64,000 nt of DNA from Tachypleus tridentatus (Eukaryota; Arthropoda; Merostomata; Xiphosura; Limulidae), in NCBI RefSeq assembly GCF_004210375.1, contig NC_134837.1:168743310-168807309 (forward strand), in the 5' to 3' direction. Below the pieces are notes generated by a model. It worked only from the letters and a program-made list of their open reading frames with translations, made no database searches and had not been told where the DNA came from. Position numbers and translations under genes: made by a program. Below are positions 1 through 14,000 of the stretch, piece by piece. Each line of letters begins with the position of its first letter. Position 1 is the stretch's first letter.

Positions 1-365
1 GTAGAGTGACATGCTAACCAATAAGAAACACCGCGCTCAATCATCAAGCGCTACCTCTGTAAACGTAGTAACACTAGCCTCACTGCGATTCTGTAATGGG
101 GTTGCAGAAACTCTTTTTTTTTTTTTTGTGGGGACGTATATTTTTAACTTTCAGAATTGTTGAGCTAATGAGAATATGTAAATAGTTTGATCTCTACGTC
201 CATCAATCATCTGTCAACCCGAACATTACCCAAAGAAAGAATATTTAGCAATTTTAGTAGAGTAAAACAAAATCAACTTTTTATTCTAAATTTTAAAAAA
301 CAACGAACCCTTCTTATCTTGAATAGTAACAATTCTGGATTTGAAATATCAATTCACACTTTTAC

Positions 366-637
366 GTTGGCCTAGCGCGTTAAGGCGTGCGCTTTGTAAT
401 CTGAGGGTCGCGGGTTCGCGCCCGAGTCACGCCAAACATGCTCGCCCTCCCAGCCGTGGGGGCGTTATAATGTTACGGTCAATCCCACTATTCGTTGGTA
501 AAAGAGTAGCCCAAGAGTTGGCGGTGGGTGGTGATGACAAGCTGCCTTCCATCTAGTCTTACACTGCTAAATTAGGGATGGCTAACACAGATAGCCCTCG
601 AGTAGCTTTGTGAGAAATTCCAAAACAAACAAACAAA
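366..637 (+). repeat. tRNA-derived SINE, family A, full length with target-site duplication
   Basis: The tRNA-like head carries A-box and B-box-like sequence (GGGTTCGCGCCC). A conserved body follows (GGCGGTGGGTGGTGATGAC, then CTGCCTTCC, AAATTAGGGA, ATAGCCCTCG), and the tail is CAAAACAAACAAACAAA. The 10-bp sequence ACACTTTTAC flanks both ends (356-365 and 638-647). Pol III-transcribed SINEs move using LINE enzymes. Confidence 0.85.
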
Positions 638-736
638 ACACTTTTACATATGGCTGGAAAGATTGTTGCATTCACAAATGTATGCTGTTTATATACAAAA
701 GCATGCAATAAAATATTTTCAAAAAATAAGGATGAT

Positions 737-1790
737 GTAGGGATGACAATGCTAAAAATACGGAAATAAGGTAGGGATTGTAACGGTTTTGATATTATTT
801 TAATATCTGTGTTGTTTCAGTGTAATATACATTTATAAGTGTAGATAACATATTGTTAACTGTGTATTGTGCAAGTCCCGCCTGTTCTTTAACTTTGTAG
901 ATGATTTGATTATTCTCGAGCTTAATAGTCAACAATATACGACGTATGTAATACCAGACTGCCGGTATTGTTGCTAAGTGACTGTGCGAGAATCTCGAAT
1001 AAAGAGTATAAAAGGTAGCTATCACGAGATGCGCGGAGATAGAGGATATTGATGGGTAGCTACACTTAATATACTTTAGGCCTCGGAAGCTATAATTGTG
1101 ACAAATGCTTATTAATGGAAAAATCAGGAACGTTTATAGATTTCGAACAATTTGTTTGTTTTTTAATTTCGCGCAAAGCTACTCGAGGGCTATCTGCGCT
1201 AGCCGTCCCTAATTTAGCAATGTAAGACTAAAGGGAAAGCAGCTAGTCATCACCACCCACCGCCAAATCTTGGGCTATTCTTTTACCAACGAACAGTGAG
1301 ATTGATCGTAACATTATAACACTCCCACGGCTGAAAGGGCGAGCATGTTTGGTGCGACGGAAATTCGAACCTGCGACCATCAGATTACGAGTCGCACGCC
1401 AAGTCAAGTGTATCTATTTATCAGCATGAAATTAATTCGCTTGTCGTGGACCTAGACCGTCGATAAAACATTCAGTTTCAGACCAGATAGAAGACTGAAT
1501 ATTGTTAGTTTGTAAAATTTTTGTATATAAGAAATTATTTGTAATAACCGTTATTATAAATTGTATTGTTATTTGTATATTAAAATATATTTATGTTGAG
1601 AAACAAAATTGTGTGTGTATATCTTGTGGGTAAGTATCATAAATGTAATACATATCGACATTTAATTAACTTCTATATTAAAATTAAAATTTCCGGCGAT
1701 TTGAAATTTTAATACATAACAATCGTAACATAATAAATTAGAGATTCTTCAGGGGTAAGTTATAATACGTAACAGGATGTATACATAAAG
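737..1790 (+). other. Possible LTR-like or dispersed repeat sequence around a SINE
   Basis: Sequence on either side of the SINE at 1151-1405 looks like one older repeat: AATAAAGAGTATAAAAGG (TATA-like) near 995, then TAATAACCGTTATTATAAATT and TTCCGGCGATTTGAAATTTT to about 1765. It could be a solo LTR or another dispersed element. No coding region or primer-binding site was identified. Confidence 0.25.
1151..1405 (-). repeat. tRNA-derived SINE, family A, reverse orientation
   Basis: Reverse complement of family A: the TTTGTTTGTTTT tail is at the left, then AATTTCGCGCAAAGCTAC and the conserved body, with the tRNA-like head at the right (AATTCGAACC B box). I see no clear target-site duplication. 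It lies tail-to-tail with the copy at 366-637. Confidence 0.8.
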
Positions 1791-2458
1791 CTATAAAAAT
1801 CCCTCCAAATATAGCCAAATTTGTCTTGGTATAACCTTTACTGCAACTAAATGTTGAATTCCTTTTATTTGCATGAACTCAGGTTTGAATGAAAGCATTT
1901 ACACTGAATAATGTTATGAAGTCTTACAATAGTTAATTCTCATAACCTTGTAACATTGACTCAGTAGCTACTTATGTATAGGTTTTTATACGGTTTTGTA
2001 TATTCATCACTACTTTTTGGGGGTAATTTTGGCAATTCCATTCCTATATTATCCATATTTATTCAAGTTTTTTTTTAATTCCTTGTTTCACTTTTTTTTT
2101 AAATACCTATGGTTATTTTATCACAAATGTCAGTCACGATGAATTTTCTTGATAGACATCAAGTGTTAAAGTTAGTAAAACGTTTCACTGCTTCAATGCC
2201 TCAAATTAAAATGCAAATATTTTGATGCGTAAATCACTGCATTACTAAGCTAGCCCTTCTAACACCATAATCAGAACAATTAGCAGAACATTTAGTTATT
2301 GCCCTACTCGCCGATTCTCTACTTCAGCGATATTTTTCGCTAAAATGAAGGTCGTAATAGCTTTTTTAAAACCTCGAAAGCCAAAGTTAAGTGTTCATAA
2401 AAGTTTCCCAAATTATTATGAGTGAGATTAAAGCGATGATGAGCAATCTACGATAACA

Positions 2459-2716
2459 AAAGAGCCTGTCTGTGTGCGTGACCACCATAATTCCAAAACT
2501 AAAGAATCTAGACCTAAAAGTTTTCATGCATGCTAAGATAATACTGAAGTTGTGCACCTAGCTATTATTTTTAACATTTTCCTGTAATATTAAAAGAGCC
2601 TGTATGTGCGTACGTGACCGGCCTAGCTCGAAGTTGAAAAAACCTAAACCTGAAACTTTGCATGCATGCTAAGGTGATTCTGAGAGTGCGCAGCTGGGCA
2701 TTATTTTTATAGATTT
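2459..2716 (+). repeat. Two diverged tandem units of about 130 bp
   Basis: The first unit (about 2459-2590) and the second (about 2593-2716) share AAAAGAGCCTGT, a CGTGACC block, CATGCATGCTAAG, a GTGCRCAGCT-like block and CTATTATTTTTA / GCATTATTTTTA in the same order. Identity is moderate, so the duplication is old. Confidence 0.6.
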
Positions 2717-3035
2717 GACTCAAAAGAATTTGGCTAACTTTCTGTCCTATATCTTTTAAGCCTTATAATTATACTTCCTGAAGGTCTATAGAACAGTATC
2801 ATATTTTCTCTAATTCTCACTTAATGAATAATATTTAGATGTTTTCTGCCAAATACTGTTGAAAAAAATCAGCAAAAAAACTTATGAAACAAATATATCA
2901 AAACTGGTAAAAATGAACAAAATTCAATACAATATGAATCCCAACATCTATTGGACAATCAAAGTCAACAGGAAGGGAACCAAAGGCATCAGGGCCTCGA
3001 AAAACCTATAGATATGTGGTTTTGGTTTTCAATAA

Positions 3036-3070
3036 TTCAAGGTTAATCACACTTCACATGTACAATGTTC
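3036..3070 (+). repeat. 35-bp direct repeat, copy 1
   Basis: TTCAAGGTTAATCACACTTC followed by ACATGTACAATGTTC is identical to 3740-3774, 704 bp away. Both copies lie in the AT-rich region far downstream of synaptogyrin. Confidence 0.85.
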
Positions 3071-3093
3071 ATCATTTAATAATAATCGACTTT

Positions 3094-3141
3094 GTTATAT
3101 CACCATTGCCAGTAGCTATATACTGGCATTGGTAATATAAC
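3094..3141. repeat. 48-bp imperfect palindrome
   Basis: GTTATATCACCATTGCCAGT on the left pairs with ACTGGCATTGGTAATATAAC on the right, with two mismatches, around AGCTATAT. It would form a hairpin. No gene or terminator context is apparent. Confidence 0.8.
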
Positions 3142-3657
3142 AAAAACAAATACACATAAATACAATGAATGTTGACTGGTCTCGTTTGTAAAATGTGTCA
3201 AATGTTAAGCTTCGTCTCATTTTAACAAATTCCTTCAGAACTTTTCTCTTGTGAAAATACCCCTTGATAAATGATCTACAGTAAAAAAAAAAAGTATCTC
3301 GTAGAGTCTATCCCAGTTAATGGTTTTAACATAGAGTGGTCAATAAATATAAACTAAAATACATACTGAATACTAAGCTCTTTTGGTTACCTTTTGATTC
3401 ACAGCCTTACAAAAAACCATCATGTTCCAAGTTTTAAATAGTAACTTTCTCAGAAGTTGTATTATGAACCATATATGATTATGTAATTGACTTTTGCAGA
3501 CCACTAAACAAAGTATTCTGCAAAGCAAAATATTAAAAAGCAATAATAGAAATATAGTCTTCAACGAAAACATTTTTCAAACGTCTGAAGAAAAATTACT
3601 TATATTTTTGTGCTTTTGTGCAAACATATGTTCTCAAGAACCTACTGTAAGTTAAAA

Positions 3658-3660
<3 letters not shown>

Positions 3661-3694
<34 letters not shown>
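3661..3694 (+). repeat. (GT)n microsatellite
   Basis: An unbroken GT run of 17 units. The small ORF translated as Cys-Val repeats here is an artefact of this run. Confidence 0.95.
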
Positions 3695-3697
<3 letters not shown>

Positions 3698-3739
3698 TCA
3701 CATAATCCTGCATCAAAAATTACACGGAATTTGATAACA

Positions 3740-3774
3740 TTCAAGGTTAATCACACTTCACATGTACAATGTTC
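3740..3774 (+). repeat. 35-bp direct repeat, copy 2
   Basis: Identical to 3036-3070. Sequence beyond the repeat also looks partly alike (ATCATTT versus CACATT), so the two may be ends or parts of one dispersed repeat. Confidence 0.85.
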
Positions 3775-6700
3775 CACATTCCATTCTGCCCTTAAAACAT
3801 TTTCTTCCACTATCAATCATGTTCAGTATATTATAACACAGGCCCCCTCCTCACACTGTATGTAGACATTGGCTTCCAAAACGTTAAACAAGTCCATGTG
3901 GCAGAAGTTTACTGGAGTTGCATCAGGAGCATGACAAAAATGTGGTCAAGTGGGAAGATTATGATTCCAGTTCATCATAAAAAATAACCACTTATTTTTG
4001 AGGCATATAGAAAACTGAGTTTTTGGTTTAACCATTTTTTCTTGTATTTAAATCCTTTTTCATTATATTATTAATGGTTCCAAGAGATTTGTCTAGCTTC
4101 ATCATAATGGTTTCTTGGATTGAATTTTCTCTCACTTAACTATAACTAATCTTCATTTAGTGAAAAACCATTTTGCTCCAGTTTAACTGCTAACAGAAAT
4201 ATAACAAACATTTACTGTAAAATTAAAATCCTTCTCATAAAGGCTTTGAAACTTTCAACACTTGTTAAGGGTCTTTTGTACACAAATTTTTTCTCAATTT
4301 CCAAGCAAACTGTGTTTGGTTGTTTTATCAAAACCTACTATTTCAAAGTATCTCAATCACAGATTATCTGTTATCTAAGAATATTATCTATATCATAAAA
4401 TTTCAAATATGTATATGCATAAGATTTTGAGCATAGGTGTGTGTTGAGCAATAATATATGAAGACAGAAGCCTCACAAGCATCAGATATTCTGAATGTGC
4501 AAAACATATAGTTTAATAAAACATTATGTAGTATGTCTTCCTCTGTTATTTACACAGAAGGCTCCTTCCTCTTTCAATCAAGCCAATAACCACAATTTCA
4601 ATTTGTTATATACAAATACTGGGATCAGACAATTTACTGAAGTTACTCATGACTAAGACACTGGAAGAGACCTGATATACATAATTTTATTAATGACTAG
4701 AAATTAATACATCACAGCAGACATCTAATACATTCACCATACATCAAGTTTCAGGTCCACTGTCTCTACCACATGGAAAAGCCAGTATTCTGCAGTAAAT
4801 CCTGAATATTCACAGACTGATGACACTGTCATCACACAAGTATACTTAAACATAGATGAATCTGTAGTCATCCAACTTCTACCAACAACAAAACAGTGTA
4901 AATTTTGTTAAGCTTCAGAACTAATGTTTATAGGCTTGTACTTCAGATACTGTGACAAACTACTGTTATATTCGCACTGATATAAACTGAAAAGTAATCT
5001 ATTGATATATTACAACACACATTATAACATTTGAAATTAAATATTTGTGACCTCACTAGGAAATTAAAGAATATACATATACATTAATATCAAATTTCCT
5101 AACACCTTCATACCAGCACAGAGTAACAAACAGGCAAAACAATCAGACATATATAAACAACAAAACAGCTGTCTGAAAACAGTCAAAACTTTTAACAATA
5201 CTTTTAAAACCACCCCAAATCTACAAGATTTTTAGATAGCCTTGCCACTTAGCATTACTTAGTAGCAGAAAATATCCACTGTATGTTACTCCATGTAGAA
5301 GTGCCAAATATTTTGAAGGTATATGTACTTCAATTCTACAGATGTAATATCCAACATAATGCAGCAGTAAACAAATATTTTATACCAGAAAGCTTCACTG
5401 CATTGCTATCCCCAATTTATTAAAAAAAAAAAAAAAGTTTGTAATTTCACTGGCTTAGCCATGTGGTAAAAATCAGCATTAATACATTACCTGCATTCTT
5501 TAAAACACCAAGAAAATCACTAAGTGACAATGTATTTGACCTACAAAATAACCTCTCTAAACTCCAGCAACAAATCTTTGGACTTAGAAATTGTTTTAGT
5601 AACTACTAAACCAAAATAATATACAATTACTTACAGCTAGATTCCATTGAAACAGAATAATTTTTTAAATTAACCTAGTTAGAAAGTGAATGTCCTACAA
5701 ATAGAACTTCTGTCTACTTCAATAAAAAAAAAAAAATTAAAAGTTAAAGCTTACACAGAGTGCATACAATAGACTTCACCCTGTTGAGTTTGTCTGTGGG
5801 CCACATTTAATATATGTTTGATCAAACAGAATAAGACTAACCCTTTTCCACAAATGATTTCATAATGTCAGTTTCTCAACAAACACAACAATATAATATA
5901 CAACTTTACAACTTTAGTACTACGAAATTACAACTGTCCAAAATAAAAGTAAAGCTACTGTTCCACAACTGTGTGTGGTGCAGACGACAATGCAAAACAG
6001 TAATATTAGCCCATAACAATTAACAACAGTTATACAAGTCATATCATTATATGTCCTCAGAAAGTACTGTCTCTGAAATACTCAGTAAATTTAGCAGTTA
6101 TAAATTCCAAATAACCTGATTAACAACACAAATTATTTCATTTATAATGCTCTTGTAAGCCTCAGATGAATCATCCTATTATAATAACCAAGGACAGCTA
6201 AATATACTTACGTTAATATAATCTACAGAATATTATTGAAAGTAAATGAATGTTATCTTTTGGAAACTTGTTAATATAGGTGTGTACTTTGTGAAAAAAA
6301 TTGAAAGTAAAAAATTCCAAAAAAGAACATTAATTAGTTAACATACACTTAAACCAAAGAAAAATACGATTCTCTCATCCAAACAAAAATGGAACATACT
6401 TTCAATTTGTGTATATAATGTTACTTCAGGCATTGTCTCAACAGTTATTCTACAAAACTCAGTCCTTGAAAAGAAATCTACAATGTCAGAGTTATTTTAA
6501 ATATTATATACTAGAATTTTGTTTTTCTAGAGAATGCTCCTTACTCATTACAGAATAACCAAATTCTTAAATTACAAATGCAGCTCAAAAGTCACAGTAT
6601 AGATATTTAATTTCTTAATTTTGCCACTAATAAGTAAAATAAATGGCCACTGTCTCAAAATATGCTAATTTATATTTTTTACTCTGAGTGTACAATAGCA

Positions 6701-9700
6701 TAAAACTAAAGTATACATTAATACAGTTTAAAGAAAACATGAAAAAGATGAGGCAACACAAAAACAGTATTTCAGCACAAGGCAACTATGTAATTATCAT
6801 AAACTAGAGAATAACTAGAGAAGTACACCTAGAGCATAAATAACAAGGTGTTCATATGAACATTAAATTGTAGGAAAATTACTTTTATCCCTGAAATCCA
6901 TGCTTTAGAAGTTGAATAAAAACAACCCTAACTGTTGATTTACTTCTACATATAGATACACAGAATATTTGGCTCTAATCCTCATACATCTTGAGGCTAC
7001 CACAACAAATATTTTTGTACTAATATAATATATATGTAAATATATGAATTGGTATGGTTACAGACTGCTACACTTAGAACATTGACCATACTTTAATATG
7101 ACAGTGGAATATATAAAAGAGTTGCTTTACAATGTTAACTGATATTACTGAAAATATGTATGAAGTGGAAGAAATACATACAATACCAACAACTATCCCA
7201 TAAAATATTTAAAGATCAACATAAGACCTAATCATCACCATAGCATCTTACATGCACACCATTTATTGCTTATCCATCATCCAAAATTTGTGCAAAAATT
7301 AGCTTTCAGAAGATGAATTATTTTTGCAAATAGTTCCACTTCCTAAAAATCCAAACTAAAAAAAAAGTTATTTTGTGTTGTTTTTCAATGAATATCAGTT
7401 ACAACAGAAGTATCTCAACTATCTTTATATCAAAACACATTTACAGCGATTTGTTTTCAACATGGTCTTGTATGAATCTTCATGAATGTCCAGTTAAAAA
7501 AACAGCATACTTCATAATCAACCTAATGTGGCAAATACAGGGAAAAACAACTTACTTCAGCTCAAACAGAACTACAAATTATGTACATATTTCACAGAGG
7601 AAATTAGCTGTCCTTGGAGCATGAAAATGAGAAATGAAAACTAAAGTAATATGTTGGTTATTTGTTGTTAAGCTCAAACTTATACCTATCTTTGCCCACT
7701 ACAAGTATCTATGGCAACACAAGTAATAATAAAAATAATACTTTTAAGTAGAAAATGATTGTTTTTAAACAAAAAAAATATGCAGGCTACAAATTTTTTC
7801 TGCTCTCAAATATACAAAATCTTTTGAGAATCAACCTATAATATTAATGTTCCTGAAAAAATAATTATGTTATTGTAGAGGATCGCGTTGTCATCTAAAC
7901 TTTCAAACAAAATTTGAAGAAATAGTCCTTTTACTGATTTGCAAAACAGTGTCAAAATTTTCGATGTAATCTGTCTAAATAACCTTACTGGTAAAATATG
8001 ATACTAGTACAGTATCCAAACATCTATGACTATGGAAGGTCCAACATTATATTTTTCTTACTTCCAGCACCATTTGCAAAAATTTGTTACAGTTTTTTTT
8101 TTTATATTGTCACAACACAATTATACTGAAAGAGAAAATATATACTAACTTAGTAAGTTAATACTAAATTAAATAATGTATACTGAATCTTAGATGTTAT
8201 TTCTTTATAAAATAATTTTCTTATATTAAGTATACATAAAATTCAAGCAACCAGTGTTCTCCTCTCTACATACTTTTGGTCAAGTTAATGTCCACCTATT
8301 ATTTCTGCTGTGTGGACAAGAAACAGAGTAAAGAATTTTACCAAACTGATTTTCTTCAAGAAAAAAAAAATTCACAATTAAAATTTGCATTTTTTAACAA
8401 AAACTATGGTATATTTAAATTATTCACTTGTTAATTTGAATGCACTCAATGTATATATTTTCTATAAAAGTTACAGCAATGTTTTCTGTTTTGCACTACT
8501 TTCAAAAACATACTTTGTGCACTACTTAAGGTACAAACATATTAATCAATCTGGGCTACTAATTATTCCTGAGAAAACTCTGCAACTGTAAATCATCAGC
8601 CTTACCAGTGGATTTATTTGTAAAATTTTAAAAGTGAAAACACGGTTGTGGCCAATGGCATGAAAATCAGTCCATTGATATGGCTGTTACTACACATGCA
8701 ACTTATTAACCTATATTACATATGCATTAAGACATTAGCAACATTTGTATTTACATGTGAAAAGTATCTTCTGTCTCTATCTGCTTTAACATCACTAGTT
8801 GTGAGGAACCACTTAAACTAATTTTGCTGAAACTTGAACTTAGGTGATCTTCCTAAGGTTGAGCTTAAATGGATAAGTACTTGGACAAAGTGTTTGTCTT
8901 TGGCAGATACTGCACTTTTACTATGTGAAGCTGAACACAGGTGCATATGATGACCCCCCCCCCCAATCAGTCGACCTGGATGGTGAATACATGTGAATCA
9001 TTCTGCCATCCTCAGATGTATAAATATATTTGTTTGTAAATAATAATATTAAAATTTAACTGATATATTTAAAGGCTAGTTTTAACTTAAACATGAAGAG
9101 ATTGAAAGTGGTATTTTACAAACTACTAGTTGAATTTTCATTTGACATGTTTGTGAATCAGTCATATTTGTTTTTACTTCACTTATTCCTAATTACAAAC
9201 AGCAACAGAGAATAACGAACAGAGACAGTTTAGTTTCATTAAGGTCCATATGTTTATTACAGTATCAACTGGATTACCTCAACCGACCTTTATCCGCTAA
9301 CTATGTCATCCAGAAAGGGAAAGCACAACAAAAAACCAACAAATTGTTTTAATTTCAATTAAATTAAACCTCATATTTATTGTAAAGTTTTCTCTTTAAT
9401 ATATGTACATACATACACAGAGAGAGAGAGAAGAGACAGAGGAAGATTTCTGCCAAAGAGTCATTAAAGAAAAACTTTCAGTAAAATTTAACATTTTCCT
9501 AAGAAATCTTGCCTGACTTGTACTCCTTGCTCTTCAAGACTGAAAGTCTACATTAACATTAGTATCAATGCACTTGCCTTCTACATTTCTGAGGATAAAG
9601 GTACATCCTTGAAGAATTTTAAAACTTGAGAACTTCACACCCTGATAAATTTTAAAGGTGATGTGAAAAAGTATTACTTCAGTATTCAACCACACCATGC

Positions 9701-10560
9701 TTTTCTGAGGATTTATGGAGAAAGCTACCAAGAAAAACTACCCAAACTGAATACGTCTAAAATATTTCATGACAAGTAAAATTAGAATGAAAATTAAAAT
9801 ACAATTCTAGCATCAAAAAACTTAGATACATTTGGAAAAGTGAAAATAGTATCTTAATTACTCCATGTTTAGAAAAGAGACTTAACTCACAGTTCTCTTC
9901 TTCATTACAAAAACGTTTAACAAGCTTCAAACTACCATTTATTACAATAAGACTACAGAACTGTATTTATAAAGATAAAAAAAATTATCTGAAAACTATT
10001 TTAAAGCTACTTTTCCCACATGACTTTTACTAAAGAATCACATTTTCTTGAAATGTGCAACAAAAATTATTACTAAAATTGTTTCACATCACAACACAAA
10101 AAACGTTCTATCAAAGCAATCACACAGATAAGAACTAAAATGCATAAATTTGGCAATAAAAACAAGTACACAAACAGGCAAACATTTAAAAACATTTGTT
10201 CTCTAGCAATTAATATTAAAACTAACAAAACAGACACAGTGATGATGATAAATGGCTAAATAAACTATCAAAAAACAGTTAACAGTAATACAAACATCAA
10301 ACGTACTCAATTAAAACTGTTGTGTGTTGGTTGGGCAAATTCTGGATTTTACCAGATGACTAGATAATAGATAATTCATTCTCATAATGAAACTCAAATG
10401 AAAGACAAACTAATCTATCAATCCACATACTAAAGGTTGTAATTAATGTGTCACAAACTTACTGTACGATAAAAGATATGTAACAAAATTTAAACTTATA
10501 TAGTACTGGACAAAAAAAAACTATTCATCACTTAAGATCCCTAGCATCTCAGTACTCAGT

Positions 10561-10566
10561 TTTATT
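10561..10566 (-). terminator. Candidate poly(A) signal for synaptogyrin
   Basis: On the minus strand a canonical AATAAA lies about 300 nt past the synaptogyrin stop, and T-rich sequence follows it. More AATAAA copies occur further downstream (for example near 9250 and 9380), so a longer 3' UTR is equally possible. No transcript evidence is available. Confidence 0.35.
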
Positions 10567-10867
10567 GATGCTAGTACACTAAATTGTTTTTTTGTCTTAA
10601 AAGGTAGAGCTTTACTGACTACCACTGACCAGTGCTGACATGTACAAGTCAAATTAAATAGACATATCTAATGTGGTAAATTACAACTATTCAGATCTAC
10701 AACACCAATGACTCCTCCTTAAACTAACCAAGGACAAGAAACCATATGAAATAAATATTTACTTCAATATCCATGCCATGCAGCAGGTTGCATTATGCAC
10801 CACCTACACGTATAGCACATCAGTAAGGATTAGTACTCTAAGAATCTGCACTGCCACATCTTAACTC

Positions 10868-11098
10868 TCAGTATGAGGGTGGCTGGAAAGCATTGCTATT
10901 TCCGGGAGGAAGTTTCTCAGATTGACCTCCAGTAGTGAATGGAGGTTCCTGGTAAGCCTCATTTACATCTGGACCATCAGGATAACCACCATATGGAATA
11001 TCTCCAGGAAAAGCATTGGGATCTGCTTCATAGCTAGGAGCAAATGCTGATTCAACACCTTGTCGGTAACGCTGAAAAGCAAAGAATGCACAACCAGC
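10868..11098 (-). CDS. SYNGR: Synaptogyrin exon 4 (residues 154-229 and stop)
   Basis: The exon follows a TTACTTTCAG acceptor. It encodes the end of membrane segment 4 (AGCAFFAFQRYRQG) and the whole cytosolic tail, which is rich in Pro, Gly, Tyr and acidic residues (for example PGDIPYGGYPDGPDVNEAY) and ends in FQPPSY before TAA. The tail is where family members are phosphorylated and bind partners; the exact sites cannot be read from sequence. Confidence 0.93.
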   Translation of the reverse strand, partial: AGCAFFAFQRYRQGVESAFAPSYEADPNAFPGDIPYGGYPDGPDVNEAYQEPPFTTGGQSEKLPPGNSNAFQPPSY

Positions 11099-14000
11099 CT
11101 GAAAGTAATACAAACAAGATTAAAATCATAAATAAAAACCAGTCTTAAAACACTTTTAAATTATAAGCTACTGAGCATTAACAACACATATTTGTAACTA
11201 CAAAAAGATCTCAAGTAACTGAAGTGCATAAAGCTACCACAGACTTCTCTTAATTACCATGACTAACACATCAATAAAAAAATATTATTACCCATGTTTC
11301 ACCAGTGAAATATTACTTAAGTGAAACAAGAATAACTTGAATATTACTTATTAATAATATTTCAATAATGTGGGTTTAGAAACAAAAAAATTAAAATATC
11401 CCAGGTTAAGATTAGATTAATTTAGCAAACATATTTAAGATTTTAAATTCATAACTTCACTACTAATAATATTACTGAAAAATTACACAACTTAATAATG
11501 GAAGGGAGTGATTTATCCTAACATACACTTTTGACATACTATATCAAATATTCAATTATGAAGAATTTATCATAAAAATCCCACAAATTCTATATCCTTT
11601 ACATATGCAGGTAAGCAAAGAAATAAATAGCATTGACTCTCTAACTGCACCAGAAATATCCAAGAAAAAGTTGTATACAGATGGATGTTCACAAGCTGTC
11701 ACATCAATACAAGGAAGTGTACAAGTTTTATCTTCTTATCTTCCACTATCACTGGTGTTCTATGTGATGGCCCTGTTTATGTATTGTTGCTCTGCTTCGA
11801 GCTTTTGTCAAATATACTGCAGTTAACATTATATCCCCCCCCCCACCTTACATGCTTTCAAAAATCCAACAAACACAAATGACAACTTCTCAAAATCCAT
11901 TTAGGCAACATGAAGGCACAGAAATCCACAAGATTTCTGAAAACTTGCATAATCACTTGGATACTTGTCTCAATGGAATTATACCTTACTGGTATCCAAT
12001 CCATATAAAGATGGCACTTTCTCATAATACAGTGACAATCAGTCCAACATTTATGATGTTAAAAAATGCAGGTTCAAGAATGACAGAGATGAAATAAAAA
12101 GCCCTGTAACCTGAGCAGGTTCTTCTTCAAGAGCAAACAAGGAGTCTAACAAATTGGCAAGTTTACACCCTTGCAATTTACTTTCAAAGCAGCAAGTGCA
12201 TGTTAATGATTGCATGATACTACTGCTGAACAAACTGTCTTTGGTTCTGTCTGAATCTAAAACAAGTGCACTGATTGGTTGAATTATGATAAAAAGAAAA
12301 ACAAAATGATGCAAAATTAATATGCTCTGCAACTGCACTGTTACATTTCTGAAAAACCATGAAGAGCTGAATCTGCCATCAAAATCCTAGAAACAATTTG
12401 ATTTAGAACAGAAAGAAAACTAAAATAGTTCTGGACTTTCTGCCAGTCAGTATTTTTCTGAATCACCCAGTAAAGAGTTGGCTGTCCACAATGTAAAGAC
12501 AGATGGAAAGTAATTAGTATCAGAAATAAAAGTACTGTGGGCCTAAACTACAATATTATTGTAATACATTATAAACTTCAAGGTCATTTCCTTCAAAACA
12601 TTTATTATTTTCACATATTGCAAAAATGTCAATTGCAAAAGTGTAAGTAATAAGTGAAATACTTTAAACCAAAAACTATCAAAATCATTCCACAACAAGA
12701 ACATAAATGCACCTATTACATGCATGTGATGTTGCATTTCAGAAAAATAAAATCTATCCACAGAAAAGGATATGTACATACAAATATTGTTGGTAGTTTT
12801 AAATTTCTAGGCAGTGTAAGAGAACAATAAAGAAACAATCTTCATAGATAAACAAAACTACACATAATGAAACTTTGCAGAATGGACAGCAACTGCCTGT
12901 GGTGGAGACACAAGTGTAGAGGATGACATTTCGAAACTTTCCATCTTTCATCTTCTACACTTGTCTCTCCACAACAGGCAGTTGCCACCTATTCTACAAA
13001 GTTTCATCATGAATATTCTACCTAAATCTATCAAAGAAAAATTACCCATAACTTTCTCACACTTCAAATATATTCAGTACCCATATGTATGCATTATGAA
13101 TTTATATTACTTCCATGAATGATTAATAAGCTATCAGGTTATCAAGTAGCAAACATAATAATCAAATCTGTGTATGTATGTAATGCTTATACTAAGCTTT
13201 TAAACTGGCTGTACTATACAAGTACTACCACCCACATCACTTTTTCCACATTATCTACTTAATTTACAATATTAAATTTCACTCAGTTTGGATTTCAAAT
13301 ATACAAGTCATTACATTCAACATACACAAATGAAATTAACATTAAAAGGTATGATTGGAAGTTTAATGTTATCTAAGTTTTAGTCCTTTATTTCAGAAGA
13401 AACCTTCATAAGAAATTACTTAAAACTTCATATACTAGCACGTGCCCCACAAGCTACAAAGATTCTCTACTCTGGCACTCCCTATCTTCAATAATATAAT
13501 GCTAGTTGTGTAGATGCTGTCTAGACAACAAGACATTTACTTAACACATTGACACATTTACAAATCCTCTGGATGGATGGATGCAACTGAATTAAGTAAC
13601 AAATTTTATAAACTCCTGTCTGATGCCATGCTCACCTTCAGTAAATTTGTTTGAGCTTTATAGCCTATATGTAAAGGTTACATACACATGTATATAGTCA
13701 TCAGAAAGTTCATTTTACACTATAATCTGACAACAGTTATTTTAAAATTGGCATACAGTTCATCACGTAGTATTGTTGGCTGCTTGATTGACTATAGCCC
13801 TGATATTTGTCTTTTTACCCAAAATATGTCATAGAGATAGTTAAACTGTATTTAGGTCTTACTTTTATACTTTAGTTAATTATGTATTACTTATGTTTTA
13901 AAATTCATAATTTAAAGGTTAAAACTTCTTAAATATACAAAATATGCCAGTTCTGAAGGCTTACATCATTACGCAGTGGACAAAAATTATGACAAAGGGT

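Larger units (their letters stand above)
2717..10560. other. AT-rich non-coding region downstream of synaptogyrin
   Basis: Apart from the listed repeats and A/T and C runs, I see no exons, no conserved protein frames and no recognisable transposon. Part of it may be an extended 3' UTR of synaptogyrin. The small ORFs here have no family resemblance. Confidence 0.6.

Noticed and set aside
3662-3865. ORF beginning with Cys-Val repeats
   Set aside because: Produced by the GT microsatellite.
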